A DNA stretch of 64,000 nt. Origin: Candidatus Rifleibacteriota bacterium (lineage in GTDB: Bacteria > Muiribacteriota > Ozemobacteria > Ozemobacterales > Ozemobacteraceae). The stretch spans positions 1 through 64,000 of the forward strand of contig JADFXM010000004.1 in NCBI GenBank assembly GCA_015233565.1, read 5' to 3'. The notes beneath the pieces were generated by a model that worked only from the letters and a program-made list of their open reading frames with translations, had not been told where the DNA came from and ran no database searches. Positions 8,800 to 17,894 of this stretch are shown in pieces (positions within the stretch are counted from its first letter, which is position 1; every line of letters begins with the position of its first letter). The position numbers and the translations under genes were made by a program.

Positions 8800-9765
8800 T
8801 TAAAGTGGATAAAAACACCTTACTTCTCTATCAGATGAAATTTTTGTTTTCCCGGGAATTTCTTTTCGACAGTTTTCTCTTACCCTAATGCAACGATCAG
8901 AAAACACACAGCCGGTTGGGCGACAATCTGGTGAGGGAAGATGTCCGGGAATAGTATGTGGAAGCTTTTTTTCCTTGATTAATCGGGGAAGAGAGGAAAC
9001 CAGGGCAAATGTGTAGGGATGAGCAGGGGAAGATAAAACCGCGCCTGCCGGACCATATTCAATAAGAGACCCGGAATATAAAACTGCCAAATGATCAGCC
9101 AAAGTCCTGATTACTCCCAAATCATGACTGATGAACAAAAGAGAATGACCTTTTTCTTTTACCGCAATTCGAAATTCGGCCAAAAGCTGAACTTGAAGGG
9201 CCGCATCGAGAGCTGTTGTAGGTTCATCAGCAATAATCAAGGGGGGTTCCAGAACAATCGCCATTGCCAACATTGCACGTTGACGCATTCCCCCACTAAG
9301 CTGATGGGGATAAGCCCGGAGAATTTTCCAGGGTTCGTCAAAACCAGCCCTTCGAAGAGCACTATCCACTTTATTCCCAACTTCCTTTTCTGAAAGGTTG
9401 GAAAGATGCGCTCTCACAGTCTCAGCAATTTGTTCGTAAAGGGTTAACAGGGGATTCATTGCGCTCATTGGCTCTTGAAAAACCATTGAAATTCCAGTTC
9501 CCCGGATCTTCCTTAATTTTTCTTCTGCCAAATTCACTAAATCCTGGTCTCGAAAACTAATACCCCCACTTCGGGAAAAAACAGAAGCTGCGGGAATCAA
9601 ACCCATTATTGAAAGTGCCAAAACGGTCTTTCCCGAACCAGATTCACCAGCTATTCCAAGGCATTCGCCCGGTTTTACGCTAAGATTGACATGGTCCAAA
9701 ACGGGAAGCTGTTTTCCGTCACTTCCCTTTAAAATAAGCGAGAAATTTTCAATATTCAAAAGCAC
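8800..9765 (-). CDS. Oligopeptide/dipeptide ABC transporter ATP-binding protein (OppD/DppD type)
   Basis: This 321-aa ATPase has Walker A GESGSGKT (about 41-48), Q-loop MVFQEPMSAMNP, signature SGGMRQR, Walker B PLIIADEPTTALD and H-loop SHD. It ends with the oligo_HPY-type extension, including the GCVFSDRC cysteine pair. The SGGMRQR version and the shorter length match the OppD/DppD half of the usual heterodimer, with the downstream gene as the OppF/DppF half. It begins 25 bp after the solute-binding-protein gene, so they are almost certainly co-transcribed. Confidence 0.88.
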   Translation of the reverse strand: MLLNIENFSLILKGSDGKQLPVLDHVNLSVKPGECLGIAGESGSGKTVLALSIMGLIPAASVFSRSGGISFRDQDLVNLAEEKLRKIRGTGISMVFQEPMSAMNPLLTLYEQIAETVRAHLSNLSEKEVGNKVDSALRRAGFDEPWKILRAYPHQLSGGMRQRAMLAMAIVLEPPLIIADEPTTALDAALQVQLLAEFRIAVKEKGHSLLFISHDLGVIRTLADHLAVLYSGSLIEYGPAGAVLSSPAHPYTFALVSSLPRLIKEKKLPHTIPGHLPSPDCRPTGCVFSDRCIRVRENCRKEIPGKTKISSDREVRCFYPL

Positions 9766-9790
9766 TTTGAAAGTAATGGAGTCCTCAAAA

Positions 9791-11605
9791 TCAATTAGTT
9801 TTTCCCGTCGGCAGAACGGTTGTTGCAGAAGAAGGCCCTAATTTCCAATTAAGCGGATTCAGCACTTGCTCTGGAATTTCCTCACCTCCAATAGTCAACC
9901 TATCGCTTATGAGAATCGAATCACAGGGCTTGAAAAGGAAACTTGCAGGAAGATTTTCATCAAATATCTTTTTAGCTTTCAACTTTAGTTCGTTTTCCTC
10001 TGATGAGCTTATTAACCCATCAAGCTTTAAGAAAGCTTCATCCAGTTCGGGAGAAAAGAAATTTGTAAAGTTCAGACCATCACCGACTTTGGGAGTTGAA
10101 TGCCAAAGGTTCATCCAATTCCCATTGGAAGGAGCATAAAAAGCAAGGAGAAAGAGATCGTATTTCCCCTCAGGAAGGTCACTTTTTATAACCTCCGGCC
10201 AATCAGGAGTTTTCAATTTAACCTTGATACCAACGTGTTTTAACTCCTCAACAATTTCCTCACCAACAGATTTTCTCACAAAATTGTCACCATTGACCAA
10301 AAAGTCCAGTTCAAGTTTCTTTCCCTGGAATTCGCGCCAACCATCAGCATCGACATCAACCAAACCTTCTTTAGCAAGCGCTTCAGAACATTTTCCCGGA
10401 TCAAATAATTCATCTTTCAAATCATTACTGCTTGAAGAAGTTGAGAAAATGGGAGCATCAAAAAGGGGCTCACCAGGTAAGGAAATAATTTCAGCGATTC
10501 TTTTCCGGTTTAATGCGTGGTCAAAAGCTTTTCGAACATTAACATTGTCAAAGGGAGTTTTTTTTGTGTTATAACCAAGCATAAGATAGCTTGGGTTAGG
10601 AAGTTTCACAAGTTTGACGCCATTGAATTTTATCTCTTTTAAAACCTGGTAATAATCCGAAAGGAAGAAAGCTGCATCAAGTTTTCCCTTCCGAAGGTCA
10701 TTGACTTCTTCTTCGATATCGGAATAAAACCGAACCATTATTTTTTCGAAGGCTGCTTTAGATGACTTCTGCGGAATATCAATTTTAACTAATTCAATAA
10801 TTTGCCCTGGAATCCTGGATTCAATTTTGTAAGGCCCTAATCCAATCGGATAATCACAGAATCTATGTTTTTCTTCACTCGTTTCAGATGCCACATATGG
10901 AAGAATTTCTTTTAGAGTTCCGCTTGCATCTTTCTCTTCAACAATTTTTACGAGAGGTTCATCTAAATTTTGCTCTTTTAAAATATGTTCAGGAAGAATC
11001 CCGGCACACAGCAATTCAAAATATTGTCTGGAGGAACCTTTGAAAGTTATTCGGCATTTTCTGTCATTTTCTGATTGCTCAACATTAATTATTTTTTCAG
11101 CCAAATCTCTGTAATATGACTTGGCTTCTGGTCGCTTCATCGCATTCAATGTAAATTCAAAATCCTTTTTGGAAAAAGCAGCTCCATCATGCCATTTGAT
11201 ATTTTCCTTCCAGGTTCCTTCTACAATGAGATTTCCGCTGGGATCATTCCCAAAAGTAAATGATTCCCACAAATCAGGGGTGAAGGATCCGGTGGAATCT
11301 CTTTTCAATGGAGCAGCATGAATTAAAGAACTTAGTAATTCAGAATATCTTTCTTGGTAGGAGATTGGATTTAAATCTCTGGGATCGCCCAGCATTCCTA
11401 TTATTAATAACGAATCATTTTTTTCCTGCATCTGCTTTTGAAATCTTTCAGGAATTCGCTTTTCGCCACATCCAACAGTGAAAATGGTAAAAAGAAAAAC
11501 CAAGGGAAGAAATAAAACTGCATAATTTCGCCCTCTCCAAGGAAATAATAGTTCTGATTGCGAGGAAACAAATTTGATTTTCTGATTATTGTTATTTTGA
11601 TTCAT
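9791..11605 (-). CDS. Family-5 extracellular solute-binding lipoprotein
   Basis: This 604-aa protein has an unusually long N-terminus (about 28 polar residues) before a hydrophobic helix ending in the lipobox FTVGC near residue 46, so it should be lipid-anchored. The mature part is an SBP_bac_5 (OppA/DppA-like) fold: an early DLNP motif, a TWKENIKWHDGAAF block, VRKAFDHALNRKRI in the hinge region and a late GYNTKKTPFDN stretch. Ligands of this family include peptides, nickel and sugars; specificity cannot be read here. It is followed at 25 bp by the OppD-like ATPase and preceded at 20 bp by the O-antigen-ligase-like gene. Confidence 0.85.
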   Translation of the reverse strand: MNQNNNNQKIKFVSSQSELLFPWRGRNYAVLFLPLVFLFTIFTVGCGEKRIPERFQKQMQEKNDSLLIIGMLGDPRDLNPISYQERYSELLSSLIHAAPLKRDSTGSFTPDLWESFTFGNDPSGNLIVEGTWKENIKWHDGAAFSKKDFEFTLNAMKRPEAKSYYRDLAEKIINVEQSENDRKCRITFKGSSRQYFELLCAGILPEHILKEQNLDEPLVKIVEEKDASGTLKEILPYVASETSEEKHRFCDYPIGLGPYKIESRIPGQIIELVKIDIPQKSSKAAFEKIMVRFYSDIEEEVNDLRKGKLDAAFFLSDYYQVLKEIKFNGVKLVKLPNPSYLMLGYNTKKTPFDNVNVRKAFDHALNRKRIAEIISLPGEPLFDAPIFSTSSSSNDLKDELFDPGKCSEALAKEGLVDVDADGWREFQGKKLELDFLVNGDNFVRKSVGEEIVEELKHVGIKVKLKTPDWPEVIKSDLPEGKYDLFLLAFYAPSNGNWMNLWHSTPKVGDGLNFTNFFSPELDEAFLKLDGLISSSEENELKLKAKKIFDENLPASFLFKPCDSILISDRLTIGGEEIPEQVLNPLNWKLGPSSATTVLPTGKTN

Positions 11606-11625
11606 TTTTCAACCATTCAATTTAA

Positions 11626-14364
11626 TTAACTTCCAGAGGCTGTAGAAGCCTTTTCCGTGGGGGAAACAGAGGAAGTTGAAGGGGAAGTGGGATTGCCTGA
11701 AATTATTGCAGGAGAAACACTCGAATGGCTCCCTTGCAACGAAGTCTGAGTTTGAGTTTTAGTTGCAGAATTAGATACTCCAACGATTCCCCCAATTTCT
11801 TTTTCAGCTTCAGTTTTTTCCTTGGGGGAAGTGAATTTTGAAGTGGCAACACTCTGGAAATAAGCCATAGCTTCATCCTTCTTTCCATTATTCTGAAGTG
11901 TTTTTCCTTGATTTAATAATCCAGAAGAAACTGAAGCGAGCATTCCAACAACCTCGGCTTTAATTCCCTCAGGAATGGTAGTCATCTCAGCAGCGTCTTC
12001 AAGAATTTTTTTGGCATCTGAAATTTTGCTCATCTTTAATAAGGTCCAACCTAAGTCACGCTTGTAAACTGGTTGTGATGGATTCAACTCAATGGCTTTA
12101 CGAAGAGCTTTTTCCGCCTCCGGAAACTTCTTTAAATTCGCACCTGAAATTCCTACGATGTCCAGTAAAGTGGGGTCTTGATCTCCAAGAGACTCGGAAA
12201 GGGAAGCTGTAAAATCATAAGCTTCACTCCATCTCTGTTCAGTGGCATAACAAACCGCAAGATTTGACGCAGCCTGTTGTTTAAAGCTTGGATAATTTAA
12301 AGACCTCTTTAGTGCCCATTCAGCTATTGGCAATTCTTTGGCTTCCAATGCTACTTTCCCCAGATAGAAATAATAAATTGATCTAGCTTCTCCAGCGGTA
12401 AGATATTGCCCTTTGAGAGCATATTGCAAAGCTTTATAATGGTCATGAAGCAAATGATAGGCAATATGCATTTGTCTGAAAACCACAGAATGATATGTTG
12501 AGCGGGCATTAAAATTAATGTTCTTCCAGGAACGTTCGGTGTACTCAACTGCGTCATCAGTTTTTCCCTCAATTTCATAAATGGAAGAAAGTTTCAAATA
12601 AGGATCTCCAGGAAGCGGGTCGATCTCAATAGCTCGCTGAAGGGCTTGTTTCGCCTCATCCACCATCTGAGGAGTTGAGCGACCTGAAATAAGGGATTCC
12701 GCTTTTCTCACAAGAGTGTCAGCTTGCCAACATTTCATTTCGAATCCTGCAGCATTGAAGCCAGTGACGATAGACAAACCCAGGAAAGTGAAGAGAAAAG
12801 CTGTTTCATTGATTACTGTTTTTGGAAGAGGTTTTTGAAAAAACTCTGTTTCACCAAGAAGTGGAACTAACGCTAGCACAACAACCGCATATAGTGCTGT
12901 TTCAATCCTATGAAATGGAAAATCAGGGACAGCAGCAATCATTTGAGAAACCATTGCTGCCCCAAGAGCCACCAATAAAACATGTTCACCTTTAATTTCA
13001 GGATTTTCAGATAAATCCATATCCTTTCTGATCGCTGAAAAAATCCCTCCAAAAAACCTCCAACAGATAAAAAGAAAAACTCCCAGACCAATTAACCCTA
13101 ACTCTGAGACAAGTTGGAGCCAATCATTATGGGCTTGCCTAAAAGTAACTGCAGCAAAAGTCTCTTTGTTGTCATCATCAAATGAAGCTGCCTCTTGAAG
13201 AGGGAAAAAATGTTTGAATGCACCATATCCACTTCCAATTACCCATTTGACCGGGGAATGAGCAAAGGATTCGAAAGTTCCATACCAAACCCAGACTCGT
13301 TCAAAAACGTTGCTGGCCTGCCTATCCATTGTGAAAGTGGTCTTTAGCTTGTCAAGAAATGACACGCTGGTTTTTTTAGTCGTAAAAACTGAAAAACAAA
13401 AAATTGACAGAGGAATTAGTATAGCAAGCGAAAAGAAAATGGCGTTTCGCCTGATAAATTTCCAGCCTTTGTCGAATAGAAACAGGGCGATAGACATGAA
13501 AATAAATCCACAAACCAGTCCCAATAAAGCTGCACGACATCGGGAAATGTACATCCCAAAAATCATCCATCCGAAAAGGCCCATCGAAACAGCTTTCATT
13601 ATAGAGTTTCTATAATAAAAATAAAATGCTAACGGAATAAAAGCTGTAAACATCGTAAAAGTTCCAAGGTAGTTCCTGTTTCCAAAAGTAGAAACAATCG
13701 AGGTTATATCATAATTTTTACTGGCTAACTGGGGAAATAGAGGAAGGTAAAAGGCATCATAAATCTGTCCGGCAAAAATTTCATCCCGCGCAAAAACAAT
13801 TCCTCGCATAGGATCATATCTGAAATAGAGATTATAAGATTCCATGATTCCAAGAGTTGCCGTCGCAATTCCGGCAAAAGCTATTACCCACAGTATTGTG
13901 TCAAGTTGCCATTGATACCAGACAATGTTCACTATTAAGGGAAACAATAGGAGAATCAGGAATGTCCCACGTATGTCTCTTATCCCTGAAGGGATATTAT
14001 AATTCCAGGCGAGCGAGGCAACACAAAGGGCAAAAAAGATAAAAATAGGAAGATCCAATCGAGTCTTGCAAAGTTCAACCTTTCCACCCGAAAAATGCCT
14101 AATCAGAAGATAAATAAAGAATAGTGAGGAGAGAAGACCCATCCAGATTTTGCTGGTAAACTCTTTGGGAGTTAAGAAATTTTCAGTTGTATACCGGGAA
14201 TAAAGAAATGGTGAAATAAGAATCACTCCGGCTAAAAGGAGAAAAAGGAAAATATTTGCAGCCAAATCAAAAGTTCCTTGCCCCTCAGATTGCTGTGTCA
14301 GGCTAGCGCGAGCTCCACTTTCCTGGGAATTTCCTGACTTTCGTTGTTTTCTTATTTTAGCCAT
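11626..14364 (-). CDS. O-antigen ligase-like polymerase/ligase with C-terminal TPR domain
   Basis: This 912-aa protein starts at an ATG with AAAGGAG eight bases upstream; an in-frame ATG 60 bases further up lacks a site. After a Lys/Arg-rich, cytoplasmic-looking first 30 residues come about eleven TM helices (roughly 30-520). The periplasmic loop carries the O-antigen ligase/Wzy_C-type signature (RQAHNDWLQLVSELGLIGLG) that places a conserved His before a Glu-Gly pair. Residues about 560-830 form tetratricopeptide repeats, and the last 60 residues are a Ser/Thr/Pro-rich tail. Ligases of this class join lipid-linked glycans to lipid A-core or to proteins; the TPR part may dock partners. It heads the operon running down to 5899. 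Confidence 0.82.
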   Translation of the reverse strand: MAKIRKQRKSGNSQESGARASLTQQSEGQGTFDLAANIFLFLLLAGVILISPFLYSRYTTENFLTPKEFTSKIWMGLLSSLFFIYLLIRHFSGGKVELCKTRLDLPIFIFFALCVASLAWNYNIPSGIRDIRGTFLILLLFPLIVNIVWYQWQLDTILWVIAFAGIATATLGIMESYNLYFRYDPMRGIVFARDEIFAGQIYDAFYLPLFPQLASKNYDITSIVSTFGNRNYLGTFTMFTAFIPLAFYFYYRNSIMKAVSMGLFGWMIFGMYISRCRAALLGLVCGFIFMSIALFLFDKGWKFIRRNAIFFSLAILIPLSIFCFSVFTTKKTSVSFLDKLKTTFTMDRQASNVFERVWVWYGTFESFAHSPVKWVIGSGYGAFKHFFPLQEAASFDDDNKETFAAVTFRQAHNDWLQLVSELGLIGLGVFLFICWRFFGGIFSAIRKDMDLSENPEIKGEHVLLVALGAAMVSQMIAAVPDFPFHRIETALYAVVVLALVPLLGETEFFQKPLPKTVINETAFLFTFLGLSIVTGFNAAGFEMKCWQADTLVRKAESLISGRSTPQMVDEAKQALQRAIEIDPLPGDPYLKLSSIYEIEGKTDDAVEYTERSWKNINFNARSTYHSVVFRQMHIAYHLLHDHYKALQYALKGQYLTAGEARSIYYFYLGKVALEAKELPIAEWALKRSLNYPSFKQQAASNLAVCYATEQRWSEAYDFTASLSESLGDQDPTLLDIVGISGANLKKFPEAEKALRKAIELNPSQPVYKRDLGWTLLKMSKISDAKKILEDAAEMTTIPEGIKAEVVGMLASVSSGLLNQGKTLQNNGKKDEAMAYFQSVATSKFTSPKEKTEAEKEIGGIVGVSNSATKTQTQTSLQGSHSSVSPAIISGNPTSPSTSSVSPTEKASTASGS

Positions 14365-14573
14365 TGGGAATACTCCTTTTTGAGGGAAAAAAATGATTGG
14401 AAATAAACAAATCGCGGAGATCATACCATACGAATCGGGCCATTACAAGGCAGATTTTAATTGTTCAGAGCAAAGAAAAAAAATGGTCTGATTAGCCCAC
14501 TGATCCCAGACAAAATTAGGAAATTCCGTTTGAATGAAGCCGACGTTTGACTAAAAAAAGGCTTTACCTTGCT

Positions 14574-16028
14574 TTAAACTCTTTTTCGGCTTGATGAACT
14601 TGGAATATTGGATTCCATACGGTATTTTGCAATAGTTCTTCTAGCGATTGAAATACCTTCGGCTTTCAATTTCTTTTCAATATCGCTGTCAGACAAAGGA
14701 TTTGAAGGGTTCTCACTTTTTATCATATCTTCAACTCGTTTTTTTACAGCGACAGTAGAGATGTCTTCACCGGAAACAGTCCGAGCCCCTCCCGAAAAGA
14801 AAAACTTCAACTCCAAAAGCCCTCGGGGGGTTTGTGCATATTTTCCGCTGGTGGAACGACTTACAGTGGATTCATGAACTCCCGCCATCATCCCAACATC
14901 TTGCAAAGTAAGCGGTTTAAGATGCCTTACTCCGAATTCAAAAAAATCCTTCTGAACTTCAACAATTGCCTTTGTCACACTAAGAATTGTAGTTTTTCTC
15001 TTTTCAACATATTTCAAGAAAGAACGTGCATCTTCAAGTTTCTGGCGAATGTATTCGTATGTTTTATCCAATTTTTCTTTGTTCTTCATCGTATCTTTGT
15101 AAAGAGAGTTGATCCGGAGTCTGGGAATTCCTCTTTCGTTGAGTGTAACATTGTACTCACCGTCAATTTTTTCAATGAAAACATCCGGCACAATGTAGAC
15201 TTCATCAACAGGGGATGGAAAACTCGCTCCCGGTTTGGGATTAAATTGCTTGATTATTTCTACTGCTGCCGAAACATCATCAATTTCATACCCGGACTCT
15301 TTTGCAATAAAAGGAAGTTTGTTATGTCCAACCTCATCCAGATATTTTTCGATGATCGTAGTGACAATATCATCTTTGTATCCTTCTTCTAACGCCTGAA
15401 TCAGAAGGCAATCCTTCAGATCGAAAGCACAAACACCAGGAGGATCCATTTGTTGCAAAACCTTAATTACTTTCTCAACTACTGATTCATCAACTTTGAG
15501 AAGTTCAGAGATTACTTGCTCTGTGTGACGCAAATAGCCATTTCTGTCAATCAAACCAATAATGTATTCCCCAATCTTCAGCTCAGTAGGATTTAGAGGC
15601 AATTCTGGAAGTTGGGCATTCAAGTGGTCTCTTAAATTTCCCCGGTTCTTAACGAAATTTTCATAGTTGGATTCTTCTTCGCTGGAATAGCTTCCAGGTG
15701 AAACTCGATATTCTGAATTTTCGGTATCTTGAATGTATTTCTGCCAATCAATTCCAAAGTCGTCCCGAGTCGACTCCTTGAAATCTTTGGAAATCGGAAC
15801 CGCCTCCGATGCGGCCGTTTTATCAATATTTTCGAGCGGGATTTCAACACTGGAAGATTGCTTTTCATCTATTTCAACTATTGGATTTGTTTCGAGAACT
15901 TCCTCAATTTTGCTTTTCAACTCAACCGAATTCAACTGTAAAATCTTTATCGCCAGTTGCATTTCGGGCGTCATTTTTAATGTCTGTGTCAGTTTCTGAA
16001 CCTGAAACATTCCTTGTGAGCTATTCAT
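14574..16028 (-). CDS. rpoN: RNA polymerase sigma-54 factor
   Basis: This 484-aa protein is colinear with RpoN. The N-terminal glutamine/leucine-rich activator-interacting region (QKLTQTLKMTPEMQLAIKIL) is followed by an acidic linker, the core-binding domain (ETNPIVE through GYLRHTEQVISELL), a helix-turn-helix near HESTVSRSTSGKYAQTP, and the C-terminal RpoN box with ARRTIAKYR. The protein ends soon after the box with a Ser/Lys/Arg tail. It directs core polymerase to -24/-12 promoters and needs AAA+ activators, none of which is encoded in this window. The gene is alone, divergent from the ecsC-like gene. Confidence 0.93.
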   Translation of the reverse strand: MNSSQGMFQVQKLTQTLKMTPEMQLAIKILQLNSVELKSKIEEVLETNPIVEIDEKQSSSVEIPLENIDKTAASEAVPISKDFKESTRDDFGIDWQKYIQDTENSEYRVSPGSYSSEEESNYENFVKNRGNLRDHLNAQLPELPLNPTELKIGEYIIGLIDRNGYLRHTEQVISELLKVDESVVEKVIKVLQQMDPPGVCAFDLKDCLLIQALEEGYKDDIVTTIIEKYLDEVGHNKLPFIAKESGYEIDDVSAAVEIIKQFNPKPGASFPSPVDEVYIVPDVFIEKIDGEYNVTLNERGIPRLRINSLYKDTMKNKEKLDKTYEYIRQKLEDARSFLKYVEKRKTTILSVTKAIVEVQKDFFEFGVRHLKPLTLQDVGMMAGVHESTVSRSTSGKYAQTPRGLLELKFFFSGGARTVSGEDISTVAVKKRVEDMIKSENPSNPLSDSDIEKKLKAEGISIARRTIAKYRMESNIPSSSSRKRV

Positions 16029-16243
16029 TTTTTTTCCCGTTAATCCAAAAGTTTAAAGAACAATCCACGTTCTTCACTAAATAACGTTTATAATATAAAT
16101 GTAACTTTTTTTCAAAATTTTTTTCTTTTTTTATTAAATTAACCGGATTTATAGCACTTTGCGTCTAAAAAGGAATTTTTAAACATTATGGGTAACTTCA
16201 CGTAAGCATTTTAAAAATGAAAAATACTTTTTTAAATGCAACT

Positions 16244-16252
16244 TGGTATAAT
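16244..16252 (+). promoter_or_regulatory. Extended -10 promoter for the ecsC-like gene
   Basis: TGGTATAAT gives an extended -10 (TGn before TATAAT at 16247-16252) with only a weak -35. It is 42 bp before the ATG, which has an AGGAGG ribosome binding site. The rest of the 265-bp gap to rpoN is AT-rich without other signals. Confidence 0.55.
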
Positions 16253-16293
16253 AATGTTCAAAATTTGCAAGTGTTAATATTTAGGAGGAAACA

Positions 16294-17265
16294 ATGACAT
16301 ACAAAAAAGGATTATATGAAACCCAACAGGAAACCTTGATAGAAGCTTGGGAAACCGAAGTTCCGTCAAATTTGAATCAAGTGATTGGGTTCTTTTCATC
16401 TCCGTTGGTGTGGGCTGCTCAAAAAGTTTTACCCGAACATTTGATGATCAGCGCCCTCGAGAAAGCTATGGCTGCAGCAGACAAATTTTCCGGAAAAAAT
16501 GAAATTCTTGAAAGCGCCAAACATTTGGGATTGAACATCTCGAGCATAGAAGAATTGAAAATAGCTCCATTGAGCATTTGCGACATTCTTAGCGAGAATG
16601 CAGCAGTCTGGGCAAAAGGGCTTGCCGGCGTGGAAGGAGCTATCACAGGAATAACAGGAATTGCCGGTTTGGCAGCAGATGTTCCAGGGCTTATCCTGCT
16701 AACCCTTCAAACAATTAAAAGGATCGGATTCTGCTACGGATTTGACACTTCCCGGGAAGAGGAAAAAGCCTTTGTCATCGAAGTTTTTTTGGCCGGAAGT
16801 GCGAATTCATTGGAAGAAAAGAAAACTGCGATAAATGATGCGCTAAATATCGATTATTACGTCAGTGACAGTAATAACCCGGAAGCCAGAAAAAAAATGT
16901 CAGGATTTCTGAGCCGCGAAGGGCTGAATGCCGCAATTAGAAACCTTGCAAAACGGCTTATAATCAATCTTTCCAGAAGAAAAGCGACGCAAGTAATTCC
17001 TGTTATCGGAGGCGGAGTCGGTGCCGTCTTAAACACCTTTTTCTTATCTGATATAGCAAATTCTTCCAAAAGACTATTTCAAAAAAGAAGGCTTCGAAGC
17101 TTTTCAAATTCAAACTATCTTCCTGCAAAAGTTCCACAGCCAGTTTCAGGTTCTAATTCTGACTTAAACTCCCCTTCTTTGACAACACCAGAAAAAACTT
17201 CCCCAGAAATTTCCCAACCATCAGCAAGTCCAGATCCATTTAAAGAGGACTCTGACCAAAACTAG
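16294..17265 (+). CDS. EcsC-family protein
   Basis: This 323-aa protein resembles the EcsC family. An N-terminal helical part (SPLVWAAQKVLP and following) leads to a glycine-rich hydrophobic segment (GVEGAITGITGIAGLAADVPGLILLTLQTI, about 110-145) and a second one (VIPVIGGGVGAVLNTFFL, about 233-252). The C-terminal 55 residues are low-complexity, rich in Ser, Pro and Asn. The role of EcsC proteins is poorly known; in Bacillus ecsC sits with an ABC transporter operon. Here the gene is monocistronic, with its own extended -10 promoter and a strong AGGAGG site. Confidence 0.75.
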   Translation: MTYKKGLYETQQETLIEAWETEVPSNLNQVIGFFSSPLVWAAQKVLPEHLMISALEKAMAAADKFSGKNEILESAKHLGLNISSIEELKIAPLSICDILSENAAVWAKGLAGVEGAITGITGIAGLAADVPGLILLTLQTIKRIGFCYGFDTSREEEKAFVIEVFLAGSANSLEEKKTAINDALNIDYYVSDSNNPEARKKMSGFLSREGLNAAIRNLAKRLIINLSRRKATQVIPVIGGGVGAVLNTFFLSDIANSSKRLFQKRRLRSFSNSNYLPAKVPQPVSGSNSDLNSPSLTTPEKTSPEISQPSASPDPFKEDSDQN

Positions 17266-17425
17266 TAAAATCTATTCCATTGAATAATGACGAAATTTTC
17301 CCCTGGATTATGGCATCAAAAAGCTAATCCGATCTTTATAGCTGCATAATTGTTTTTTTATTTTTTGTATAAAGCCCTGGCAAGAAATAATACCATTCAT
17401 AATTAGTTCGTAGGTTTCAATCTTC

Positions 17426-17581
17426 TTGGCTGCTGAAGAAATTTTCCGACAACGTTGGGAGCCAAAGGCGATGAAGCAACCTTATTCGAAAAAAATTGAA
17501 TATTCAGAAAAACGTCCAACGCTTTCCAATGATTTTATGGAAAATCTTTTTTTGGAGGATTTAAGTATACCTACGGATTAA
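17426..17581 (+). CDS. Possible 51-aa small protein in the 17266-17894 gap
   Basis: An open frame begins at a TTG (17426), contains an ATG at 17471 and stops at TAA 17579. The predicted peptide is polar and charged (MAAEEIFRQRWEPKA at the N-terminus, acidic FLEDLSIPTD at the end) and looks more protein-like than random AT-rich sequence. GGGAG lies nine bases before the internal ATG, which would give 36 aa. No family is recognised and it may be a remnant. The rest of the 629-bp gap holds nothing convincing; the 104-codon ORF near 17644-17958 runs antisense into the next gene and is dismissed. Confidence 0.25.
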   Translation: MAAEEIFRQRWEPKAMKQPYSKKIEYSEKRPTLSNDFMENLFLEDLSIPTD

Positions 17582-17894
17582 TAATAATTGGTATAACATG
17601 ATCATTTCAAGGATACCGTTTTTCTGCGACGAGCTCTTTTCGAGTGGTGGGTACAATACTTTCTTCGACAAAGGAAAATAGCACAAATCATCATTTTATT
17701 TCCTTACGACGCCTAAATTCCAGCCTGATAAATAGTTGGATAGATTTTTTATATGAAAACATTATTCTGGGGCTAAAACAGGCAACTCGCTTGCCGAAAA
17801 ATTTCCCGGAAGCAGAAAATTTGGCCAATACTCAACTTTTTTGGAACCGTCAGCAACCAAAGCTAATTCCACAAGGGGTTCGATTGCTTAAAAT

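Noticed and set aside
14832..15392. 186-codon plus-strand ORF
   Set aside because: Antisense to rpoN, which is fully supported by its motifs.
17401..17481. Possible c-di-GMP-type riboswitch (GGGAGCCAAAGGC)
   Set aside because: Only a short local resemblance; the conserved paired helices of the class are not found.
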